From: Paramagnetospirillum magneticum AMB-1
Lineage (GTDB): Bacteria > Pseudomonadota > Alphaproteobacteria > Rhodospirillales > Magnetospirillaceae
Assembly: GCF_000009985.1 (NCBI RefSeq)
Contig: NC_007626.1
Span: 4,395,943 to 4,459,942 of the forward strand
DNA: 64,000 nucleotides
Reading direction: 5' to 3'
In this document: positions 58,201-64,000 of the stretch, in pieces
Numbering within the stretch: position 1 is the stretch's first letter
How the letters are laid out: every line of letters begins with the position of its first letter
Made by a program: the position numbers and the translations under genes
The notes under the pieces: generated by a model
What the model saw: the letters and a program-made list of their open reading frames with translations, nothing else
Databases searched by the model: none
Told to the model about the DNA's origin: nothing

Positions 58201-59289
58201 CACCACCGCAGTGCCGTGATCGGAATGGCCGGAATTCAGCTTGATGGACAGGGCGTCGCCGTCCGAGTCGCGGGCATTGGCCAGCAACTCGGATTTGCTG
58301 AAGGTTATGGATGTTCCGGCCGTGCTGCCCGGCAGGGTGACATCCGAGGTGGTCGGGTCGTGGTTCTGCTGCACCGGATCGGGCTTGGGCGGGTCCGACT
58401 TGGGCTCCGGCTTAGGCTCCGGCTTGGGCTCCGGCTTAGGTTCCGGCTTGGGTTCCGGATTGGGAGTGGGCAGGCCGACCGGCTGTGGCGGCAGGGGTGG
58501 CGGCTCGGGCGCGGTATTGTGCGTCTCGCCGGTGCCTGCATTGCCTGTTCCCGTATTGCCCGGGCCGCCGGTCCCGGTGCCCGATGGCGCCGAGGGCAAT
58601 ACCGGCGGTGCGACGGGCGGCGGCGCGGGCGACGGCATGCTGGACGCGATGGCGGCGCCTGCATTGGCCGAGACCGACCACGAGCCGCCGGATGAAGCGC
58701 CGACGATGCCCGAACCGGCGGAATTCAGGGTGAAGCTCTGGCCGCCGCCGAGAGCGCTGATCGCCACCTCGCCGACGAAGTTGGAACCGGGATCGGGCAG
58801 CAGCGCCACCGAGGTGTTGCCGTCGGCGGCGACGGTGCCGCCCACCGTGGTGCCGCGAATGCCCATGGTCATGACCGGGGTGGCGAGGCGGGCGGCGTCG
58901 GGCTGGGTCTTGGCGATATCGCCCGAGACGAAGCTGAACGCCCCCTGGGCCACCAGGAAGGTTTCCTTGCCGGTCTTGGTGGCGGGGTCGTAGGAGAACT
59001 CGTCCAGGCCGACCAGCCCCTTGTCCTTCAGGACGAAGGTGGTGCGGTCGGCGAAGACCAGGGAAATCTGGGCGCCTTGGGCCGTCTCGACGGAATCGCC
59101 CTGCATCAGCGCCGCGCCGATCTTGGCCGGCACCTTCTGGCCGTCATGGACGATCCAGGCATCACCCTGGAGCTTGTCCACCTTGCCGATCACCGTCGCG
59201 GCCGGCTTGTCCGCCGCGGAACCCTGGGTATCGGCGACCGGCGTGGCGAGGGTTTTCGCCGCCGGAAGCTGTGACGGGTCAATGGGCAT
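55231..59289 (-). CDS. Large FecR/RTX-repeat protein, type I secretion substrate
   Basis: 1352 residues. An N-terminal FecR-like domain (residues ~35-140, DRTTFVLKDKGLVGLDEFSY, MTMGIRGTTVGGTVAADG) is followed by a Gly/Thr/Pro linker containing PEPKP repeats, a cadherin-like repeat (ELLANARDSDGDALSIKLNS), and many RTX calcium-binding nonapeptides in several blocks (GGSGNDTLSGGAGADSFIGG and others). The C-terminus ends in a final block with an uncleaved secretion signal expected. Likely a secreted or surface adhesin. It is last in the operon after the exporter genes. Confidence 0.92.
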   Translation of the reverse strand: MPIDPSQLPAAKTLATPVADTQGSAADKPAATVIGKVDKLQGDAWIVHDGQKVPAKIGAALMQGDSVETAQGAQISLVFADRTTFVLKDKGLVGLDEFSYDPATKTGKETFLVAQGAFSFVSGDIAKTQPDAARLATPVMTMGIRGTTVGGTVAADGNTSVALLPDPGSNFVGEVAISALGGGQSFTLNSAGSGIVGASSGGSWSVSANAGAAIASSMPSPAPPPVAPPVLPSAPSGTGTGGPGNTGTGNAGTGETHNTAPEPPPLPPQPVGLPTPNPEPKPEPKPEPKPEPKPEPKSDPPKPDPVQQNHDPTTSDVTLPGSTAGTSITFSKSELLANARDSDGDALSIKLNSGHSDHGTAVVNADGSITFTATAGYSGAATITYTITDGHGGSVQGTAFSAVTVGTQVTTAGTDHLDGGAGASAYLSSVANFTAGDTISDSGGLDTLTVSDAGTINLAAGTVTGIEILTLAAGGNTVILGGGVNPQQFTTIVGGAGTDVIKQADGGGTFDLTGIVLTSVESIATGTGTSSITFDEVSAAGVNTVVDAVSGDGDSVTFYQTTAGTLNISAKTFVNIEGIILDGSTASGDVVLVGGAQGATIIGGSGNDTLSGGAGADSFIGGSGNDVIYANQGDPLINGGIGTDTLVITATTFDDNNFDDTHLQGIEVINITNASVAGQYFKVDNQSEGFTINVTSSAHVTVLGGTGNDVINGGSAGEYLWGYQGNDTITGNAGNDTIVGDAGADVAVFTGNAADYLLTTSSGTLTVTDRSGTDGTDTLTGIETLTFADGSFAVSASGTTLTALGASSTLTVGSGFAEVIMGSGTNKLVTDMATLSAGLSILGGAGLDTVVISDTASMGSVQMPALTGIETLTLASSITAAQSVYLGGQAESAGLNVVDASAATGAVEIHGAFRSDDLTLTGGSGNDTIHGAAGNDTLVGGGGSNTIDAGAGTDTVSYGSMGSGITATLNGSSAVVTHSASTDTVTNTEILRGSGHDDVFFVASASVGVTVDGGAGVDTMDYSAMGAGITATVTGTSASVVHAGGTDAITNVEAWVGSAHDDTFIGDSGGDTFFGGIGADHLTGGGGADTFVYTDVNQSQDSASVRDVITDFTTGTDHIDISLSGTHVDVSGFEVVGSYNAGQSSLTGGVARTGGVEGDGFYSTFDQALYIYQGSTDSGIGTDGGYVIGSAGTITAADLNFNITGTAGNDTLVGGLGNDILAGGTGTNTLTGGGGSDSFVLDSTGTAVITDFNSAADNITLSNGSFGLGSSGTLTAGTVGATYAEGTTSISSTAQDFGDANAGIVAIQNGANVELWHTTNMGAADNTNSTLVGTLNNVNTSALDQTNFHLAV

Positions 59290-59313
59290 GGCACCAATCC
59301 CGAAAGCCGGTCA

Positions 59314-60699
59314 TCACGGCGCGCCCTTCCCCGTTCTGGAGAAATCGGACCATGCCGGCCAATCCAGTCTGAACGAATTCAGTGAAAAAATCATGTCATT
59401 GCGCAGCAGCGGGTCCAGAACCATACGCAAGATGGACTTTGACCCGATGACGATGGAGGCGGTTCCCGCCATCCCTGAGCGCACCGGCCAGGCCACGCCC
59501 TTGCCGTCCAGCAGCTCGGTCTTGTCCGAGCGGATCTGGACCTTGTAGTAGGTGGCGGTGGTGGCGCCCCGGGTCTCCTCGAAGGAATCGGCGCCGACCA
59601 TCACCACGTGGCCGGGCAGGGCGCCGAAGCGGAACTGGTCGTAGGCCGACAGGCGCACCGAGGCGGCAAGGCCGGGGCGCAGATGGCCGATATCCTGGGG
59701 CGGCACCTTGGCCTCCACCACCAGGGCGTCGTCGACGGGAACGATGTCCATCAAGGTATCGCCGGGCCGGGCCACCTGGCCCACGCTGGCGATGGCGCTC
59801 ATCTTGACGATGCCTCTGACCGGCGAGCGGATTTCCGAGCGGGATTCCCGGTCGGTGGCCACCTCCATGGTGGCGCGCAGCGCCGACAGTTCCGCCTCGA
59901 CCTTGCCGGTCTCGTCCAGCACCCCGGCCCGCCAGCCCTTTTCGAACTCGGACAGCCGGGCTTCGGCCTCGCTCATCTGGGCCTTGAGGCGCGAGATGGA
60001 ATCGCGGGCGGTGGAGACCTCGGTGTCGAGCATCAGCTGCTCGCGCTCCAGCTTGACGATCTCCTGATTGCCCACCACGCCGGAATCATAGGCCTTGCGC
60101 TTGATGCGCATCTCCTCGACGCCCTTGGCCTGGGCGCGGGACAGTCCGGTGACCTTGGTCTCGGTCTCCACCACCTCGCGGCGGCGGCGCTCGATCTCGC
60201 GCGAGATCACCGTGGCCTGCTGGGCGCGGTGGGACAGTCGCTCGGCATGAATGGCCAGTTCGCGCTTTCGCGTCTCGGCATCGATCTCCACGTCGCGGGG
60301 CCACCGGATCTCGGCGACGTTGTCCAGATCGGCGCGCAGCCGGGCGGCGCGGGCGTGAAAGGCCGCCCAGCGGGCCCGCTTGTCGGCCAGATCGCCCGCC
60401 CCCTGGCTGTTGATCAGGCGGACCAGCACGTCGCCCTCGGCCACCAGGGTGCCTTCGTGGACCAGCACTTCCGAGATGGTGCCGCCCTCGAAATGCTGGA
60501 CATGGCGGACCTGGCTGGAGGGCTCGATGCGGGCCTGGGCCGTCACCACCTCGTCGATTTCCAGGACGGCCGATCCGCCCACCAGCACCGCGAAGGCCAG
60601 GGCCGACCACACCAGCAGCCACGAGGCCGAGGGCGGCGTCAGCCGGGGCGCGATGCCGTGAATGGGAGAGCGGAAGCTGTCCATGGGACCGTCGGCCAT
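59314..60699 (-). CDS. HlyD-family type I secretion adaptor
   Basis: 461 residues from the ATG at 60699, 5 nt after GGAGG and 1 bp from the exporter stop; an upstream frame start at 60729 lies inside the exporter gene. One membrane helix (LLVWSALAFAVLVGGSAVLE), the biotinyl-lipoyl segment RHVQHFEGGTISEVLVHEGT, a ~200-residue coiled coil, and the second half IRSPVRGIVKMSAIASVGQV. Bridges exporter and outer-membrane factor for the RTX protein. Confidence 0.94.
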   Translation of the reverse strand: MADGPMDSFRSPIHGIAPRLTPPSASWLLVWSALAFAVLVGGSAVLEIDEVVTAQARIEPSSQVRHVQHFEGGTISEVLVHEGTLVAEGDVLVRLINSQGAGDLADKRARWAAFHARAARLRADLDNVAEIRWPRDVEIDAETRKRELAIHAERLSHRAQQATVISREIERRRREVVETETKVTGLSRAQAKGVEEMRIKRKAYDSGVVGNQEIVKLEREQLMLDTEVSTARDSISRLKAQMSEAEARLSEFEKGWRAGVLDETGKVEAELSALRATMEVATDRESRSEIRSPVRGIVKMSAIASVGQVARPGDTLMDIVPVDDALVVEAKVPPQDIGHLRPGLAASVRLSAYDQFRFGALPGHVVMVGADSFEETRGATTATYYKVQIRSDKTELLDGKGVAWPVRSGMAGTASIVIGSKSILRMVLDPLLRNDMIFSLNSFRLDWPAWSDFSRTGKGAP

Positions 60700-60700
60700 C

Positions 60701-62719
60701 TCAGCCTCCCGCCGGGGCGGGGGGAGCACGCCGCGTCACGTCCAGCAGCTTGCCCCGGTCGAGGCGCGCCACCTTGGCGGCCAGGGCGACCACGGCGGGC
60801 CGGTGGGAAATCACCACCAGCGAGCGGTTGCCCACCGCCTGATGGATGCCGGCGATGGCCCGCTTTTCCGAAGCCTCGTCCAGGAAGGCCGTGGGCTCGT
60901 CCAGGATGGTCACCGCCGCGCCGCGCAGCAGGGTGCGGGCCAGGGCGACGATCTGGCGCTGGCCGCCCGACAGGTTGCGGCCGCCCTCCACCACCTGGAA
61001 ATCCAGCCCCATGCCCATGGGCATGACGCCGCCGGCCCCCAGCATGTTCATCATGGCGATCATCTGCTCGTCCGAGACCAGCCCGTCGAAGCACAGGTTG
61101 TTGCGCAAGCTGCCGGAATAGAGCGGGGGGGTCTGCGGGCAGATGCCGAGATGGCGGCGCAGATCGGCGGGGTCGATCAGGGCGATGTCGACGCCGTCCA
61201 GCAGCACCCGGCCGGAAACCGGGCGGATGATGCCCGACAGCACCTTTTCCAGGGTGGTCTTGCCCGATCCCGACGGCCCGATCACCGCCAGCCGCCCTCC
61301 CGGCTCCAGGTCCAGGGAAATGCCGTCCAGGGCCGGATTGAAGGCGCCGGGATAGCCGGCGGTCACCGCCTCGACCATCAGGCCGCCGCGCGACACCGGC
61401 CGGTGAATGAGGGCGGACCCGGCGGGACGCTCGGTGGGGCGCCCGGTGACGGTGCGCAGGGCCTCCAGCGACGCCACCGCCGACAGGGCCTGGGGCACCA
61501 CCGACACCATCTGCATGGCGGCGCCAGTAAAGCGGGTGGCCAGCATGGTGGCGGCCAGGATCACGCCGGCGCTCATGCCGCCCTCGACGGCCCGCCACGC
61601 CCCCAGCCCCACCGCCAGCAACAGCGCCATGTTCTGGGCCAGCATAGAGATGTTGCCGCGCGCGGCCGACAGGGTGCGGATGGCCCGCGCCGTGGCGGCG
61701 TAAAGGGCGGTGCCGTGGCGGAACCTGGCCTGGAGATAGGCGGCGGCGCCGACGCGCCGCACCGTCTCGGGATCGGAAAAGGATTCCTGGGCCGCCTGGG
61801 CCCGCTGGCTGGCCGCCCCGGACAGCTCCTTGTACAGCAGCTTCTGGCGATGAATGGCCAGCAAGGTGCCCAGCGCCACGGCCAGATTGAGCCCCAGCAC
61901 GGCCAGGGCGATCAGCGGGTCGCACAGGAACAGCCCCAGCAGGAACAGCCCCATGAACGGCAGATCGGCCAGCAGCGACACCGCCGCCGCCCCCAGGCCG
62001 TCGCGGATGGCATCGAAATCCTGCAGCATGCGCATCAGGTGGCCGCTGGGCGCCGCCGCCCCGTCGAAGCGGGTCTCCAGGATGCGGCGGTGCATGTCCA
62101 TGGCCAGGCGGATATTGCCCTCGTGCAGGGCGTCTTCCACGAACAGGGCGCGCAGGCGGCGGAACACCTGCTCGAACAGGGCGGCGCCCAGGAACATCAG
62201 CACCATCACCGCCAGGGAATTGAGCAGGCCGTGGGGCAGAACCCGGTCGTAGACCTGGGCGGAAAAGATCGGCGCGGCCAGGGCCAGGAAATTGGCCAGC
62301 ATGCCGGCCAGTCCGGCGCGCACCACCATGGGCTTCCAGGACGCCAGCATGGCGGTCCACGAGGTGGGCTGGACGCTGTCGGCGCGGTCCAGGCGGGGCC
62401 GCATGAACAGCAGGCGGCCGGGCTGGCCCTCGGGCGGGGCCATGACCAGGGCACGCGGCTCGCCCGGCCCCAGGACGACGCAGGGAAAAAGATCGGCCGA
62501 CAGCTTGGCCGGATTGACGCCGTCCTCCACATGGGCGGCGAAGCCATAGCGCGACAGGGCGGTGATCCACGGCGCCTCGGCGGCGTCGGCCGTGGCCATG
62601 CGGTAGGAATCCTTGAGCGCCGTCGCCGCCACCGCATGCCCCATGGCGCGCAGGCAGGCCGAGACGGCCCGGGCCTTGTCGTCCAGCCCCTCCAGCTCAA
62701 CCGGCGTGGGGGGCAGCAT
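60701..62719 (-). CDS. Type I secretion ABC exporter (HlyB/LapB type)
   Basis: 672 residues: an N-terminal C39-like domain without the peptidase Cys/His (ITALSRYGFAAHVEDGVNPA), six membrane helices, then the ATPase with Walker A VIGPSGSGKTTLEKVLSG, signature GGRNLSGGQRQIVALARTLL, Walker B VTILDEPTAFLDEA and switch VVISHRP. The degenerate C39 domain indicates a substrate without a cleaved leader, as with RTX proteins. The start overlaps the outer-membrane factor gene by 23 bp. Confidence 0.95.
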   Translation of the reverse strand: MLPPTPVELEGLDDKARAVSACLRAMGHAVAATALKDSYRMATADAAEAPWITALSRYGFAAHVEDGVNPAKLSADLFPCVVLGPGEPRALVMAPPEGQPGRLLFMRPRLDRADSVQPTSWTAMLASWKPMVVRAGLAGMLANFLALAAPIFSAQVYDRVLPHGLLNSLAVMVLMFLGAALFEQVFRRLRALFVEDALHEGNIRLAMDMHRRILETRFDGAAAPSGHLMRMLQDFDAIRDGLGAAAVSLLADLPFMGLFLLGLFLCDPLIALAVLGLNLAVALGTLLAIHRQKLLYKELSGAASQRAQAAQESFSDPETVRRVGAAAYLQARFRHGTALYAATARAIRTLSAARGNISMLAQNMALLLAVGLGAWRAVEGGMSAGVILAATMLATRFTGAAMQMVSVVPQALSAVASLEALRTVTGRPTERPAGSALIHRPVSRGGLMVEAVTAGYPGAFNPALDGISLDLEPGGRLAVIGPSGSGKTTLEKVLSGIIRPVSGRVLLDGVDIALIDPADLRRHLGICPQTPPLYSGSLRNNLCFDGLVSDEQMIAMMNMLGAGGVMPMGMGLDFQVVEGGRNLSGGQRQIVALARTLLRGAAVTILDEPTAFLDEASEKRAIAGIHQAVGNRSLVVISHRPAVVALAAKVARLDRGKLLDVTRRAPPAPAGG

Positions 62720-64000
62720 CGGCGGTGGTCTCCGGCGGCGGGGTGTCGGTGAAGGTCTCGGACGGCGGGGCGTGGTCGATGCCCTGGGCGGCCTTGAGCC
62801 GGGCCTTGGCGCCTTGCAGGTCGGAATAGAGGATGAAGCGGCGCAGCGTCGACAGCATGCCCGAGGCCTCCGCCTTGATCTCCTCCATGGCGCTGCCGCT
62901 GCCCGCCTGCTTGGACTTGGCGGCCAGCCCGCTGATGCGGCGGTCGATGGCGGCCATCTGCTCGGTCAGGCGGTATTCCTTCAGCGCGTGGCGGACCTGG
63001 ATGTCGGCCACATGCACCTGGGTCAGCACCGCCATGCCCATGGCCAGGCGCCGGGTGCGGGTGGTCTCGGCGGTGTTCTGGGCGTTGCTGATCCGCTTGG
63101 GCGCCGAGACGATATCCATCAGGTTCCAGGCCATGTGGGCTCCGGCGTCGGCCCAGGCGTTGTACTTGATGAAGCTGTTGGAATCGTAGTGCCCGCCCAT
63201 GAACGGGCCGATGCCCGGCAGGGTCTTCAGCAATTCGGTGCGGATCTCGTTGCGGTCGATGCGGAACTGCACCTCTTCGGACTTCAGCTCCGGGCGGTTG
63301 GCCAGGGCCACCGCCTCCATGGCCTCGACGCTCGAGTCCGGGTCCTCGGCCGACAGGAAGGAATCGTCCTTCAGCTCGGCCAGCTCGAAGGCCGAGGCCG
63401 ACGGCATCCCCATATGCCCGGCCAGATCGGCCTTGGCGGTGGAGGTCTGGCGCTGCAACTCGGCGATCTGGCGCATGGTGTCGACGATGGCGCGCTGATG
63501 CCCCAGCATCTGCATGGGATCGCCCACCTTGGTGCGCTCGGCGGTCTCGGCGTCCTCCACCGACTTGACCAGCCGGGATTCCAGGGATCTGTACTTGCGG
63601 TTGGCGAATTCGTTGATCACCGCCTTCCAATAGGCGGCCTGAACGTCCTGGAGCAGCAGGTGCTGGGCGCGGCGGCGCTTTTCCGCCGCCAGGACCACCT
63701 TGTCCTCCTCCTGATCGGAACGCACCAGGGCGATGCCGAAATCCACCAGGTTCCACGAGGCGGTCAGGTCGCCGGTACGGCCGATCACATCCTCGCCGGT
63801 GCTGTAATCATTGCTGATGGCGCCGGTGCCGACATCCTTCGACGTAGTCAGCTTCCTCGGGCCGCGCTTGGACCATCGTCCCTTGGCGGCCAGTTCCGGC
63901 AGCATGGCGAACAGCGACATGTCGGCCTTGCCGGCGGCCAGAACCTCCTCCAGCTCCTTGACCCGTGCATCGAGATTGTGGGCCACCGCCAGCTTCATGG
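62697..64000 (-). CDS. TolC-like outer-membrane secretion factor (5' truncated by window edge)
   Basis: The frame runs from 62697 to the window end. The visible part begins MKLAVAHNLDARVKELEEVL, which is internal to the family (signal peptide and first strand missing), so the gene continues past 64,000. Long helical segments and paired repeats fit the TolC/outer-membrane efflux family; the second half starts near EAMEAVALANRPELKSEEVQ. It provides the outer-membrane channel of the secretion system. Confidence 0.85.
   Translation of the reverse strand, partial: MKLAVAHNLDARVKELEEVLAAGKADMSLFAMLPELAAKGRWSKRGPRKLTTSKDVGTGAISNDYSTGEDVIGRTGDLTASWNLVDFGIALVRSDQEEDKVVLAAEKRRRAQHLLLQDVQAAYWKAVINEFANRKYRSLESRLVKSVEDAETAERTKVGDPMQMLGHQRAIVDTMRQIAELQRQTSTAKADLAGHMGMPSASAFELAELKDDSFLSAEDPDSSVEAMEAVALANRPELKSEEVQFRIDRNEIRTELLKTLPGIGPFMGGHYDSNSFIKYNAWADAGAHMAWNLMDIVSAPKRISNAQNTAETTRTRRLAMGMAVLTQVHVADIQVRHALKEYRLTEQMAAIDRRISGLAAKSKQAGSGSAMEEIKAEASGMLSTLRRFILYSDLQGAKARLKAAQGIDHAPPSETFTDTPPPETTADAAPHAG

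Overview
The window is about 64 kb of GC-rich chromosome. The genes point to an alphaproteobacterium of the Rhodospirillales, most like Magnetospirillum. The grounds are a CcrM-type GANTC methylase, an F0 operon with both b and b' subunits (atpI-atpB-atpE-atpF'-atpF), the alphaproteobacterial trp/accD/folC neighbourhood, and several chemoreceptors and sensor kinases. The genus is inferred from protein character, not proven.

Region 1 (1-37,180) is core chromosome. In order: end of mutY; a secreted protein; a phage-type lysozyme; ccrM with an upstream region dense in GANTC sites plus a DnaA box; rnhB; a cation/proton antiporter; a chemoreceptor; the F0 ATP synthase operon with clear promoter and terminator; a pirin; an emrAB-type efflux pair; a PAS-GGDEF cyclase; ihfB-lapA-pyrF-trpF; gpsA, which carries two frameshifts; a CDGSH protein; a split aerotaxis-like pair (PAS protein plus receptor); trpB-trpA-accD; a MASE3 histidine kinase; folC; a hybrid kinase; a flavodoxin-type reductase with an Rrf2 regulator; a TPR-methyltransferase; asnB; queC; a PanD-like protein; gshA.

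Region 2 (about 37,175-55,107) is accessory DNA ending at an intact tRNA-Gly(CCC). I read it as two related integrative elements in tandem. The right one (47,231-55,077) looks complete: a 43-bp copy of the tRNA 3' part, paired arm-type sites, a tyrosine integrase, a serine recombinase, a run of small phage-like genes, and an AlpA/excisionase-like gene beside the tRNA. The left one (about 38,110-47,231) is decayed. It keeps a nearly identical excisionase gene beside its att site and a 61-bp integrase fragment differing from the intact integrase only at synonymous positions. It also holds a truncated IS630, a truncated plasmid RepA with iteron-like repeats, an IS3 element that replaced the junction of two broken genes, and an unusual cargo: two adjacent membrane proteins (NERD and YccF types) sharing a nearly identical SNase-like C-terminal domain, a glycine-zipper lipoprotein, a peptidoglycan-binding protein and a small ATPase.

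Region 3 (55,231-64,000) is one minus-strand type I secretion operon, outer-membrane factor - ABC exporter - HlyD adaptor - 1352-residue FecR/RTX-repeat protein. The outer-membrane gene runs off the right edge.
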